Notes: generated by a model from the sequence alone, not told the origin. A stretch of 64,000 bases of DNA from Azorinus chamasolen (GCA_963576725.1 OY755244.1:86141184-86205183), one strand, 5' to 3'; numbered from the stretch's first letter, positions 49,375 to 59,331 are shown. Numbers and translations: made by a program.

Positions 49375-50340
49375 GAATGCCTATCATTATACATGAATGC
49401 CTATCAATATACATGCCTGTATATCAATATACATGACTGTCTATCGGTATACATGACTGCCTATCAATATACATGCCTGCATATCAGTATACATGACTGT
49501 CTATCAAAATGCATGACTGTATAGCAAAATACATGACTGCCTATCAATATACATGCCTGTCTATCAGTATACACGACTGTCTATCAATATACATGACTGT
49601 CTATCAGTATACGTGCCTGTTTATCAGTATACATGCCTGTCTATCAGTATACATGACCGCCTATCAATATACATGACTGTCTATCAGTATACGTGCCTGT
49701 TTATCAGTATACATGCCTGTCTATCAGTATACATGACTGCCTATCAATATACATGCCTGCATATCAGTATACATGCTTGTCTATCAGTATACATGCCTGT
49801 TTATCAGGATACATGCCTGTCTATCAGTATACATGACTGCCTATCAATATACATGACTGTCTATCAGTATACGTGCCTGTGTATCAGTATACTTGCCTGT
49901 CTATCAGTATACATGACTGCCTATCAATATACATGCCTGCATATCAGTATACATGCCTGTCTATCAGTATACATACCTGTTTATCAATATACATGCCTGT
50001 CTATCAGTATACATGACTGCCTATCAATATACATGACTGTCTATCAGTATACATGACTTTCTATCAATATACATGAATGTCTATCAATATACATGCCTGC
50101 ATATCAGTATACATGACTGTCTATCAAAATGCATGACTGTATTGCAAAATACATGACTGCCTATCAATATACATGCCTGTCTATCAATATACATGCCTGT
50201 CTATCAGTATACATGACTGCCTATCAATATACATGACTGTCTATCAATATACATGCCTGCCTATCAATATGCATGGCTGCCTATCAATATGCTTTACTGT
50301 CTATCAGTATACATGCCTGTCTATCAATATGCATTACTGT
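49375..50340 (+). repeat. 20-bp tandem array, about 48 units, with higher-order pattern
   Basis: Unit ATACATGACTGTCTATCAGT. Variants (GCCTGCATATC, CGTGCCTGTTTATC, AAAATGCATG) recur at fixed spacing: several pairs are 180 bp apart and one block (49465-49565) recurs at 50095-50185. The 167-residue open frame is a by-product: three units make 60 bp and no phase has a stop. Not a CRISPR array, as there are no unique spacers. Confidence 0.95.
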
Positions 50341-50457
50341 CAGATGGTGGCTTAATGCAATATGAAACTTACGCCTTCGTCCTGCATTAAACAATCACCT
50401 GCTTTTACGACTCTCATGTTTCTGTCTTAACTGATCGCTTAAGACAGGTTGTACTAT
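50341..50457. mobile_element. MITE-E right half
   Basis: CAGATGGTGGCTTAATGCAA ... CCTGCATTAAACAATCACC ... AAGACAGGTTGTACTA. Starts directly at the end of the 20-bp array; its left end is not seen. Confidence 0.8.
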
Positions 50458-50461
50458 AGTG

Positions 50462-50754
50462 TTAACCCTTTTATCTATGAATATTGCTATGTAAAAATAT
50501 TGCTATGTAAAAATATTGCTATGTAAAACTATTGCTATGTAAAAATAGTGACATCATGAATATTAATTATAATAATAATAACACATGGACACGACAATGT
50601 TTTGCCTTAGTAGAAGCAGTAGAATCGCATCAATATTATGTCATAAGCAAACATAGCAGACCCTGGTCAGACGGTTCCTATATAGGAGTCTCTGGTCTTG
50701 GTCTACTCTGTTTTCAAATGCATAGAAATGCGTATTTAAGGAGTAAATATTTAA
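50462..50754 (+). mobile_element. MITE-B copy 26 with internal tandem repeat
   Basis: TTAACCCTTTTATCTATG, then AATATTGCTATGTAAAA four times (50479-50546), then AGTGACATCATGAATATTAA, stem GGTTCCTATATAGGAGTC and the right end GTATTTAAGGAGTAAATA. Confidence 0.88.
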
Positions 50755-51307
50755 ACAATTTCATTTGCAAATAGTACACATATTTAGACCATTGTTTCAA
50801 GAATAGATATTTGATTGATTTCTTTTTGAAGTTCTTTAAGTTCGTTACAACCTTTGTTTCAACACATGAACATTTGCGATAATGTGAAGTTTCGTCGATA
50901 TCTTCAAGCGTGCCTGTGGTCAAAGTACTTAATTATTTCCTCATGAGAAGTTGCAAGTAATCGTATCTTTACTATATCTTGTTATACGTGAACTATAGTA
51001 AAACTAATTAATTATTTCACATGATTTGTTTTGAATTGCATGTCGCTCGTTCTTTTTGTGGGTGTCATTTCTAATTTTTTCAACACTACTAAAGCAGATA
51101 TGCTATACAATTTCTTTGCGTGAACAAGGTAGATCGACACGACCTTTAACTGCTGGCATTTTTGTGTGCAATATTTTCTTTTGAATATTTTGCCTTGCGA
51201 CATAACATTAAATCCTGCGGTGTACAAAGGGATTTGGAATTTAGATGCTCGGCATTTAATCCAGATCGAAAAATGTCTACTTTTGCGCATAAATTATATT
51301 TTGTATA
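50755..51307. other. Unassigned intron sequence, 550 bp
   Basis: AT-rich; no element or gene recognised. Confidence 0.35.
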
Positions 51308-51510
51308 TAGTAAACCCCCTCTAATGCGACCACCAAACAGGGGCATAATTCACAGTGGTAAAGGTAGGTGGTAGCTTAATGTAGGACGAAAGTTATGCAG
51401 AAAGCTCCTATAAGAGCTTTCTGCATAACTTTCGTCCTGCATTAAGCAACCACCTGCTTATGAAGACAACCATTTTATTCATTAAGTTGTCGCATTAGAG
51501 GGGTTTACTG
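51308..51510. mobile_element. MITE-E copy 17
   Basis: TAGTAAACCCCCTCTAATGC ... near-perfect arms ACGAAAGTTATGCAGAAAGC + TCCTATAAGAGC ... GAGGGGTTTACTG. Confidence 0.93.
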
Positions 51511-51581
51511 TATTGACAAAAAACGAAAACACCGATATTGTTTCTATCCACATTTGAATCCTTTGACCCTGTGGTCAGAAA

Positions 51582-51775
51582 CAGACAGCCTGGTACCAGC
51601 AGGGGGAATTCCCCTTAAGCTCAGACGTTACCAGAGCCAGTCAGATACAGACAGCCTGGTACCAGCAGAGGGAATTCCCCATAAGATCAGACGTTACCAG
51701 AGCCAGTCAGATACAGACAGCCTGGTACCAGCAGAGGGAAATCCCCATAAGCTCAGATGTTACCAGAGTCAGATG
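51582..51775 (+). repeat. 66-bp tandem repeat, three units
   Basis: CAGACAGCCTGGTACCAGCA ... CCAGAGCCAGTCAGATA. The unit is 22 codons and the frame is open for 78 residues with repeats of TDSLVPAEGIPHK then RRYQSQSD. GC-richer than its surroundings. No splice sites or family are evident, so I keep it as a minisatellite. Confidence 0.85.
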
Positions 51776-51875
51776 GAAATTCAACCCTGAATGCGGGACT
51801 CAAGTGCATTGTCATTTGCACGCAGTGTAGACCCAGATATTTTAATTGTATTATCTCCAGCTCTGTGTTACGATT

Positions 51876-52117
51876 TTAACCCATTTATTTCCATATTATT
51901 AAAGAAAATCCGTCCATATAATAATCTGAAACCCATCCATGTTTGATGTTGATGGGACAGAGCGAACGAAATATTTGCTGGCATAAGCCACTTGCATGGA
52001 TGGGATCAGCAAGCGGTACAGGTCGTGGTCAGATTGACCCCCCTGGATCCCTATGATCTGGGTATATACTGTTTGAATGTGTCCTTTTTAAGGGATACTA
52101 GACACGAATGGGCTATA
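51876..52117 (+). mobile_element. MITE-L copy 2
   Basis: TTAACCCATTTATTTCC ... GCAAGCGGTACAGGTCGTGG ... TGATCTGGGTATATACTG ... TGTCCTTTTTAAGGGATAC + TAGACACGAATGGGCTATAA. Confidence 0.78.
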
Positions 52118-52215
52118 ACAGTTATCAGCAGACTACAGTTGGTGTTTATAAGCAGACTACAGTTGGTGTTTATAAGCAGACTACAGTTGGTGTTTATAAG
52201 CAGACTACACTACAA
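52118..52215 (+). repeat. 24-bp tandem repeat, four units
   Basis: GCAGACTACAGTTGGTGTTT + ATAA, three exact units and a partial one. It begins immediately after the MITE-L end. Confidence 0.93.
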
Positions 52216-52433
52216 TTGGTCTCTTCTGTGTGATATATTAGAGCGGATAGGGTTACTTTGCAGATCGGGGTAGATTGACCTTGGCGACACCCGAGCCTCA
52301 CGGATGAGCTGAGAGGCATTCAATCCGGGTGCATCACCAGTTTTTATCCGTAGATAGAGTTACGTAACGTTTAAACATGAATAACTCTTCTGCTCAATTA
52401 TTCGCGTGTATCCCAGGGGTGAATTGTGACACA
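52216..52433. other. Unassigned spacer
   Basis: CCTTGGCGACACCCGAGCCTC and the following ~60 bp are GC-richer than average. Nothing recognised. Confidence 0.3.
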
Positions 52434-52632
52434 CAGGAAAACCTGTCCTAAGCGGTCATTCATTTATTGAAAATAGTAGTGTAAAAGGCAGGTGAGTGCT
52501 TAATGCATGTCAAAAGTAATATAGAAAGCTCCTATAGGAGCTTTCTGCATTACTTTTGACCTGCATTAACCTACAACCTACCTTACAGACCCATAAGTAC
52601 ACCTCTTTTATGGACGCTTAAGACAGATGTGT
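52434..52632. mobile_element. MITE-E copy 18
   Basis: CAGGAAAACCTGTCCTAAGC ... perfect apex AAAGCTCCTATAGGAGCTTT ... GCTTAAGACAGATGTGTG. Confidence 0.9.
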
Positions 52633-52820
52633 GATAAAACCCTTCTGAAGCGACCACCTTATAGAGGTCTAATTATTGGTCTTAAAGCCAAGTGGCTGCT
52701 TAATGCAGAACGAACGTAATGCAGAGAGCCCATACAGAAGTGTTCTGCATTGCGTTGGTCCAGCATTAATTTAAGCAGCCACCTGTTTTAAAAGACGATC
52801 ATTTTGTAGGAGTTTAACTG
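52633..52820. mobile_element. MITE-E copy 19, abutting copy 18
   Basis: ATAAAACCCTTCTGAAGCG ... stem AATGCAGAGAGCCCATACAG ... GTAGGAGTTTAACTG. Second tandem E pair of the window. Confidence 0.88.
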
Positions 52821-52884
52821 TACAAGAAATCTGAATTCGTCAGACATTTATGTTGTAATGCCTTTCCAGACTGTGAATAGAGTT

Positions 52885-52980
52885 CTGATAACTTTTGCAA
52901 ACAGTTTTATCAAGATAGAACGCCGAGTAACTCGGCATCTCGGCAGTATTCAAACTGTTTCACACTTTTTAAGTTCCTAG
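52885..52980. mobile_element. MITE-C hairpin
   Basis: TTGCAAACAGTTTTATCAAG ... CGCCGAGTAACTCGGCATC ... TTCAAACTGTTTCACAC. Confidence 0.65.
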
Positions 52981-53239
52981 TAGAAAAGAAGTACAAACTG
53001 TATGAGATATACAATGAGATTTGAAGAACGATGTTTAGAAATAAAGGTGTTAATTTGATCAGATGGAGACCAGTAAATACTACCGTAACATTAGAAGATA
53101 GAAGCATCATCTTTTCACGATTAAACTGAGATCATTATAGGATAGCAACTGCAAAAGAAAACATGCACACAAAAAAGTTGACACATGACATAATATCCCT
53201 TTAAAACCAGACAGTCGCTGATGCATTAAACGTTTGAAA

Positions 53240-53442
53240 GCTGTGCAGGCATGCATTGTCATTTGCAAACAGTGTAGACCCAGTCCAGAGGGGCTCGTAA
53301 AGGAACCCTCTGATCATGATCTACACTGTTTGTCATTTGATATCCCCTAGCAAGTTAAAGCCTGTCCTATATACTGAGTGGACTCTTTAGTTAAACACCG
53401 ACGGGCTATTCCACTCTACAGATTCAGTTTAGAAAGGGTTGA
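53240..53442 (-). mobile_element. MITE-G copy 2
   Basis: TTGTCATTTGCAAACAGTGT + AGACCCAG, stem GGGGCTCGTAAAGGAACCC, AAACACCGACGGGCTATTCC, end TTTAGAAAGGGTTGA. Confidence 0.8.
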
Positions 53443-53499
53443 GACTGTTTCAGTTTGTATTATTTTACAAGTAACCTTGAACATGCTCAGCAAGAATAC

Positions 53500-53759
53500 T
53501 TAACCCTTGACTCCACAAACATGCCTTATATTCACCTATGCAAACAGAGTAGACCCAGATCAGACGGCTCCTGTAGGAGCCGTCTGATCAGGGTCTGCTC
53601 TGTTTGTTTTATGAAATGATATACATGTAGATCTAATTCTACAGTAACTGTTATGGCCAAACTTTTATGTGTTCATACGCTTTTATAAAAAAACAACAAC
53701 ATCATCCAATTAATATTCATAATGTTTCTTACATGAATATTCATGGAGTAAAGAGTTGA
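53500..53759 (-). mobile_element. MITE-B copy 27
   Basis: TTAACCCTTGACTCCACAAA ... near-perfect stem GACGGCTCCTGTAGGAGCC ... TTCATGGAGTAAAGAGTTGA. Confidence 0.93.
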
Positions 53760-53854
53760 TATTCTACCTGCATTAAAAAGCTTACATTAAACCAGTGAAA
53801 TGCAAGTGGCACTGGTCCTTATCAAATATAAGTAACGTCACGTGATATCCACAA

Positions 53855-53912
53855 CAAGACCCTTCTAGAACAGCCATTTTATGAATAAATTCAGTATGAA
53901 TAAACACGTGTG
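53855..53912. mobile_element. MITE-E left-end fragment
   Basis: CAAGACCCTTCTAGAACAGC + CATTTTATGAATAAA; the rest replaced. Confidence 0.5.
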
Positions 53913-53916
53913 AACA

Positions 53917-54160
53917 CTTTCCTTCATATAAACGCCAATTCACGTGTTTGCAAACAGAGTAGAGACAGATAAGACGTCTTCTGTAGGAACCGTCTGGTCA
54001 GGGTCTACTCTGTTTGCTTATGAAATTATAAAAGATATGACTCTACAGTTTCTACTAATACCAAACATTCCTATATACATATGCCATTATGAAACTTAAG
54101 CTTATAAATATTCATGATGTCATTATTTTTTACATGAATGTTCAACAGGGAAAGGGTTAA
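53917..54160 (-). mobile_element. MITE-B copy 28
   Basis: TGAACACTTTCCTTCATATA ... AAACAGAGTAGAGACAGAT ... GTTCAACAGGGAAAGGGTTAA. Same terminus subtype as B copy 25 (TTCCTTCATATAAACG). Confidence 0.88.
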
Positions 54161-54211
54161 TTTAGGAAGAAAGGAATACGCGCACCTGTGCGTTTGTCTT
54201 TCATCAATCTA

Positions 54212-54393
54212 CAGTAGGAACTCTCTAAAGTGACCACCAATTCTGTCCCTTTTGTCAGGTGGGAGCTTAATGCAAGAACTCGTCATAATGAAGTATCGCT
54301 TTATAGGTACTTTCTGCATTACTTTGTCCTGCAGCAAGCAACCACCTGTTTTCATCATTTCATTTAGTGGTCGGTTTAGAGAGGTTCGGCTTT
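54212..54393. mobile_element. MITE-E copy 20
   Basis: CAGTAGGAACTCTCTAAAGT ... TCAGGTGGGAGCTTAATGC ... decayed stem ... TTAGAGAGGTTCGGC. Confidence 0.82.
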
Positions 54394-54404
54394 AAATTAA
54401 TGTC

Positions 54405-54642
54405 TTAACCCTTTATGCCATGAGTATTCATGTAAGAACATTTAATAATAACATTATGAACAATAACTAGACTAATTGTTATAATAGCACGTGTACATTG
54501 GGAGTTTAGCCATGGCAGAAACTGCAGAACCATATCTGTATTATTTCATAAGCAGACAGAGCAGACCCTGATCAGACAGCTCCTACCGGGTCTGCTCTGT
54601 TTGCAAAGGCGTAGAAAAGCGTATTTATGGAGTAAAGGTTTG
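54405..54642 (+). mobile_element. MITE-B copy 29
   Basis: TTAACCCTTTATGCCATGAG ... CCATGGCAGAAACTGCAGAA ... GACAGCTCCTACCGGGTCTG (second arm clipped) ... ATTTATGGAGTAAAGG. Confidence 0.9.
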
Positions 54643-54746
54643 AATTAGTCTGACAAATTAATAAATAGTTACTCATTCAAGAGCATTCTGATCTGGATAT
54701 GCGCTACTTGTCTAAGCGTCTGTCTGAATACATGGGGTAATTAGTA

Positions 54747-55010
54747 CAGTAGAACTTAACCCATTCCCTCATAGGCTATTTTTAGATCCAACCACTTTGA
54801 ATAAGTCTATCGAAAAGGAGCATTGACTAGAGAAAACGAACATTTAAGAGTTTTGTAGTTTGAAACCATTGTGATAAATAGAGCATTTGCTCATATAGGA
54901 GCAAATGCTCTATTTATCACAATGGTTTCAACAGATGATTTTTACAGATGCGTAGAAAGGAGTATTTTTGGAGGAAAATGTTAGGCGGTCATTCATTTAT
55001 TGAATATAAA
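54747..55010. mobile_element. MITE-E left half, split by MITE-A
   Basis: CAGTAGAAC, then TTAA and the A element, then AGGCGGTCATTCATTTATTG + AATATAAAGAC. E is then cut off by a half MITE-H. Confidence 0.82.
54756..54984 (+). mobile_element. MITE-A copy 18 (A'), nested in an E end
   Basis: TTAA left, TTAG right. Apex GCTCATATAGGAGC. Right end ATGCGTAGAAAGGAGTATTT + TTGGAGG. Inserted at the TTAA of the E terminus. Confidence 0.92.
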
Positions 55011-55099
55011 GACGGATCTAAAGAGTGGTCACAACATATGGTTTGGTGGAGAAATGGCGATTTTAGTATCTGAATACGTACATTTATCTGATGGTCTGA
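55011..55099 (+). mobile_element. MITE-H right half
   Basis: GATCTAAAGAGTGGTCACAA ... GGTTTGGTGGAGAAATGGCG ... CATTTATCTGATGGTCTG. Confidence 0.8.
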
Positions 55100-55271
55100 T
55101 ACATTCATTTCCTTTTGCATGGATATTCATCAAGTACATATATAAAAACCAAGCGTGCCATGCGCCTAATGTTTTGTACACCTCTCACCGACTCTGTCTT
55201 GTAAATGTTGATGCGATTATTAAATTGATATGTTATGTCAGGCTATTCACCCTCTCGGTGTTTTGTATTCC

Positions 55272-55515
55272 GACCCTTTGTCTGTCATGGCGCCTTTTTA
55301 CGCATTTGCAACAGAGTAGATCTAGACCAGACGGCTCATGTAGGGACTGCCTGAGTAGGGTCTTCTCTGTTTGCTTGTAAACTTATATATATCTGATTGT
55401 ACATGTTTTGCTATGACCAAAAATGCCTCTGTTTTTATGGAATCATAAAAGTCAGTTAATAGATATTCAAGTTGTCATTATTTCATACATGAATATGCAT
55501 GAGATATTGTGTTAA
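55272..55515 (-). mobile_element. MITE-B copy 30
   Basis: CCCTTTGTCTGTCATGGCGC, GTAGATCTAGACCAGACGG, TATATCTGATTGTACATG, end TGCATGAGATATTGTGTTAA. Confidence 0.8.
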
Positions 55516-55639
55516 TTACCTTCTCGTCAAGGTTGTCTGTAGTAAAGATTGGTGCTTAGTTTTTACTCTGAGGTCATCTATTGTTTTTAGTGATTATAGT
55601 GAGATGCACAGTTCACGAAGGTCCTTCTATCTCGTCGGT

Positions 55640-55690
55640 ATGTCCATCACAGTTTGGATCTAGATGGGACACCGAGTTACAAAATTATTA
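55640..55690. mobile_element. MITE-C half stem
   Basis: CACAGTTTGGATCTAGATGG + GACACCGAGTTAC, then ends. Confidence 0.5.
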
Positions 55691-55714
55691 TAAATCAAGA
55701 TAATGTGCACCACG

Positions 55715-56296
55715 TTAACTCTGTACTCCATGAATATTCATGTAACAAATGATGACGTCATGAATAAATATTACATGTATATTAATCTTTATTGTGGCAC
55801 ATGAACACAAGAATATTATTCATTGCAGAACCTGTAAAATAAGATGTAAAAGGATGTATAGTGAAAAACCATGGCATGCTTTCTATACCAAGGATAACAC
55901 AATAAAGAGCATGCTCTTATTTCCATTGTGGTCCTTATCACAGGTGGCATGACAAAGAGAGGCTTTAAGATATAATGTGAATACTATCACAAGTGGATGC
56001 CATATCACATGAATTACATTATAAGTCATATTATTAAATAGAATATTAAAATTGGCATCAAAAGCAGTTACATTTATAAATACTATCACAGTCACAGACA
56101 AAAATGGATACACAATTGTTGTATCACAGTCCCTTAATTTAAAACGTAAGAAAAACAATAAAATAATAATATATATATTATTTCATACGCAAGCAGAGCA
56201 GGCGCTGATCAGACGACTCCTACAAAAGCCGCCTGTTCTTGGTCTGCTCTGTTTGCAAACGAGTATAGAACGCGTATTTATGGAGTAAAGGGTTAA
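55715..56296 (+). mobile_element. MITE-B copy 31, split by a ~310-bp insert
   Basis: Left TTAACTCTGTACTCCATG ... GCAGAACCTGTAAAATAAG. Right from TATTATTTCATACGCAAGC through stem ... GTATTTATGGAGTAAAGGG TTAA. Both TTAA ends intact. Confidence 0.88.
55850..56170 (+). mobile_element. Unknown insert with A-rich tail inside MITE-B
   Basis: Sequence not related to the other families, ending GTAAGAAAAACAATAAAATA + ATAATATATATA. An A-rich 3' end and lack of terminal repeats suggest a short retroposon. A 91-residue minus-strand open frame (55883-56158) lies within and shows no known domain. Confidence 0.5.
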
Positions 56297-56324
56297 TCCC
56301 TGTTCTGCTTAGCACAACCCGATT

Positions 56325-56390
56325 ATAATATATACACAGTTTGGATCCAAATGAGACGCCGAATGCTTTCAGGAAGTAGGTAAATATTGC
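56325..56390. mobile_element. MITE-C half stem
   Basis: CACAGTTTGGATCCAAATGAG + ACGCCGAATGC; no second arm. Confidence 0.55.
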
Positions 56391-56424
56391 AACATACAGG
56401 AATCTGAGCAGACAAACTTGTCTA

Positions 56425-56850
56425 CAGTAGAACCTGTCCTTAGCGACCATTCATTTATTGAATATATGAGTCTTAAAAGCAGGTGGTTGACTAATGTAGG
56501 GCAAAAGTAATACAGAAAGCTCCTATATGAGTTTTATGCATTACTTTTGACCTGCATTAAGCTACCACCTGTCTTACAGACCAATACTTAGACCTCTTTT
56601 ATGACCGCTTAACCCATTCCCTCATAGGCTATTTTTAGACCCAACCTCTTTGAACAAATCTTACCCAAAAGTAGCATGAACTAAAGAAAAGGAACTTTTA
56701 GAATGTTGTAGTTCGGAACCATTGTGATAAATAGAGCATTTGCTCCTATAGGAGCAAATGCTCTATTTATCTAAATGGTTTCACAAAATGACTTCTACAG
56801 AGTCGTGAAAAGTCGTCAATATGAGGGAATGGGTTAAGGCTGATTCTATG
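56425..56850. mobile_element. MITE-E copy 21, split by MITE-A at its right end
   Basis: CAGTAGAACCTGTCCTTAGC ... complete arms and stem ... TTTTATGACCGCTTAA, then A, then GGCTGATTCTATG. Restoring the join gives a normal E right end of the CTTAAGACAGGTTCTACTG type. Confidence 0.9.
56609..56836 (+). mobile_element. MITE-A copy 19, nested in E
   Basis: TTAA on both sides; perfect apex; right-arm change TTATCTAAATGG. Confidence 0.94.
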
Positions 56851-57036
56851 TACTATATTTTTTCCACTTGAGTCAACGAGTGTCCGACAGCTTAGGTGTG
56901 TCAATGTGCGTTTGGTCTACCTGTAAATCTGGAGTCCGTTTTACTGAAGGTCGTACGACTGAAATGATCGTAAGTTTTAACACACGACGATCTCAACTGG
57001 AATTTAGAACTGATGATAATGAAGAACTTGATAGCC

Positions 57037-57165
57037 TTAACACCTTTTACTGTATAAATATGCAGTTTTACGCGATTGCAAACAGAATAGATCCCGATCA
57101 GACGGCGCCTGTAGGAACAAAACCAGATCAATGAGTTCCTATAGGAATCCTATTTGCACACAGGG
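57037..57165 (-). mobile_element. MITE-B remnant
   Basis: TTAACACCTTTTACTGTATA + AATATGC, GATTGCAAACAGAATAGATC, GGCGCCTGTAGGAAC; then disordered. Confidence 0.65.
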
Positions 57166-57311
57166 GCTTTTAAACCTTTGTTTAATACTGCCCTTTTTAC
57201 AGCAATAAATACTATACATTCTGTATACATTTCAAAATACTATTTGAAATAATATAAATGCTAAGATGATTATGCATATGAGAATGTAATAGGCAGACCT
57301 GTAATCCCATT

Positions 57312-57459
57312 TGTAAAGACTGTTTGGATCCAAACATCATGATCCAAGCAGTTTGCAAATGTGATTACAAAATTTGAAATAAAAATGAAGTATATTCAAA
57401 GATGAAAATTGAAGCAGACAACAATTGTTGCAGACGACAATACGTAGCGAATGAGTTAA
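57312..57459 (-). mobile_element. MITE-C copy 18 (C-a), short hairpin
   Basis: GACTGTTTGGATCCAAACAT-CATGATCCAAGCAG, then AATTGAAGCAGACAAC + AATTGTTGCAGACGAC, end CGTAGCGAATGAGTTAA. Confidence 0.82.
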
Positions 57460-57567
57460 AATTCATGAGCGATTTCATAATAATATATCATATAAATGTC
57501 AAAAACTGTAAGAAGAAAATCGTACCATCTCACAAGCGTCATGGCAATATGCACCTCCGATAAACAC

Positions 57568-57765
57568 TTACCCTGCCGTGAAATTACCGTCTGCTGCAAA
57601 ACTTGTCGTCTGCTTCTCACAGTTCGTCTGTATCAAACAGTGTTTCTGTTTTCTTTAAAATACTCTGATATCAGCTTCCAGCAAACGACAGAAACTACAT
57701 CCGCAAGTGGTTGAAATGGTTTTTAATCCATCTGATGTTGGATTTGGATCCAAACTGTACCCTTA
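57568..57765 (+). mobile_element. MITE-C copy 19 (C-a), decayed
   Basis: CTTACCCTGCCGTGAAATTAC + CGTCTGCTGC, CTTGTCGTCTGCTTCTC; of the hairpin only TTTGGATCCAAACTG remains. Confidence 0.7.
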
Positions 57766-57839
57766 ATAGGTCATAAGACGCGAGGCTACATCACGCAAAA
57801 TTCTCTACCTTGTATTTGTTTCATACTCAGTCATTGTCC

Positions 57840-57975
57840 TGTTACGCGAGCTTGCAAATAGCTTGGGTCCACGTGAGAGGCCGAGAAACTCGGCTTCTCA
57901 TCAGGATCCAAGCTGTTTGACACTCGGTCATTAGTTTCTCAAAATCTTAACCCAGTCGTAAGAATGTTGACACAT
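57840..57975 (-). mobile_element. MITE-C copy 20 (C-b)
   Basis: TTGCAAATAGCTTGGGTCC ... GAGGCCGAGAAACTCGGC ... CTGTTTGACACTCGGTCATT + AGTTTCTCAAAATC. Confidence 0.85.
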
Positions 57976-57994
57976 TATTGCCCAGTGTCCCGTA

Positions 57995-58085
57995 AAACGG
58001 ACATATGCAAACAGTGTGGACCCAGATCAGAGGAATCCTAAAGGAGCCATCTGATCCGGGCCTGCACTGTTTGCCGAACAATGCC
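57995..58085. mobile_element. MITE-G-like hairpin
   Basis: ATGCAAACAGTGTGGACCC ... AGGAATCCTAAAGGAGCC ... TGATCCGGGCCTGCACTGTT. Confidence 0.65.
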
Positions 58086-58180
58086 GATGTCAATGGCTTA
58101 TTGCAGCAAATATTGTGTTTACTATAACCCCTCATCATGAAAAACGGATGGGTCCCAAAGTAAAATCTTGACAGGCTTAC

Positions 58181-58370
58181 TTAACCCATTCCCTCATATT
58201 GACGACTTTTGACGGCTCTGTAAAAGTCACTTTGTGAAACCATTGTGATAAATAGAGCATTTTCAAACTACAAAATTCTAAAATTTTCCATGTCTCTAGT
58301 TAATGCTCCTTTTCGGTAGAGTTATCCAAAGAGGTTATATCTAAAAATAGCCTATGAGGTAATGGGTTAA
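58181..58370 (-). mobile_element. MITE-A copy 20, hairpin deleted, terminus reiterated
   Basis: TTAACCCATTCCCTCATATT ... AAATAGAGCATTTTCAAACT (stem lost) ... CTATGAGGTAATGGGTTAA. A second terminus-like TATATGGGAATAAATGGG + TTAA follows (58371-58394). Confidence 0.9.
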
Positions 58371-58523
58371 AATATATGGGAATAAATGGGTTAAAATAAT
58401 AATAGATCTGAGATTGAGTAGGCAGTTTTTATTGCAGTTGGATAGGGTTAAGTCATTAGGAATTCTCAACATGTTATAAATAGTTATCACGTAGTCTGAG
58501 AAGGATGTGAATACATGCATGCT

Positions 58524-58780
58524 TTAACCATTTCCCCGTTTATTTTCATGTAAGAAATAATGACTCCATGACTTAATATATTAGTTGATTTTTTTTAAAT
58601 GGCATATGTACAGTTATTTTACACAGGCTTTATAGTATTGTTAGATACTGCAGTCAGAATTATTATAATTTCAAAAGCAAATAGAAAAGACTCTGATCAG
58701 ACCGCACATACAGGAGCCGTCTGTTCTGGGTCTATTCTGTTTGCAAATGCTTGAAAAAGCGTTTGTATTAGGGAAAGTTT
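58524..58780 (+). mobile_element. MITE-B copy 32
   Basis: TTAACCATTTCCCCGTTTAT + TTTCATGTAAGAAATAATG, AAAGCAAATAGAAAAGACTC, stem CACATACAGGAGCCG, end GTATTAGGGAAAG. Confidence 0.82.
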
Positions 58781-58884
58781 TGCAGAAAATAAGGCACAAT
58801 ACGTACTAATAAGTGGCAGCCAGTGTAGACCTAAATACAACACCGTTTCAGGTTAGTAAAAGCCTACATTATTAGCGAAGTACC

Positions 58885-59290
58885 TCATCTTGTCGAAGAG
58901 TATTAGTCACTGTTGAAAACTGCTGCCGTATATTGTCAATGTTATATATCAACTATATAGTCAGTACAAACGAAGTACACAGATATTAGTGACGTAGTAC
59001 CATAAAATGTTACGTCATTTTTAGCTGTGTTATCATTGTTGAACATTTATGTTACTCTATATTTCGCATGTTTTATATTACTATATTGTCAGCACAAATG
59101 AAGTACACAGTTTTTTGTGACACAGCAACATAAAATGCAACGCCATTCTTTGGTGGTATTATTCATTGTTGAACATTTATGGTACCTTATATTGTACATG
59201 TTATATATTGCCTATATAGTCAGTACACATTAAGTACAGACTTATTAGTGATGTACATGTAGCAACATTCATTCTTTAGTGATTTAAGAA
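58885..59290 (+). repeat. ~130-bp direct repeat, three diverged units
   Basis: Each unit has TGTTGAACATTTATG, a TATATT-rich block, ATATAGTCAGTACAAACGAAG + TACACAG, TTAGTGACGTAG and CATAAAATG. No terminal inverted repeats. Confidence 0.75.
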
Positions 59291-59331
59291 TCTCAAACGA
59301 TTATAGAAAACATAGCCTAGCTGAATGAATA

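Noticed and set aside
49553..50056. 167-residue open frame in the 20-bp array
   Set aside because: Three units equal 60 bp and the unit has no stop in any phase, so openness is automatic; the protein is pure array repetition.
49375..50340. 20-bp repeat array that could suggest a CRISPR
   Set aside because: The repeats are contiguous without unique spacers, and the surroundings are a eukaryotic intron.
55000..55380. 126-codon open frame
   Set aside because: It spans a half MITE-H and the start of a MITE-B and has no domain.
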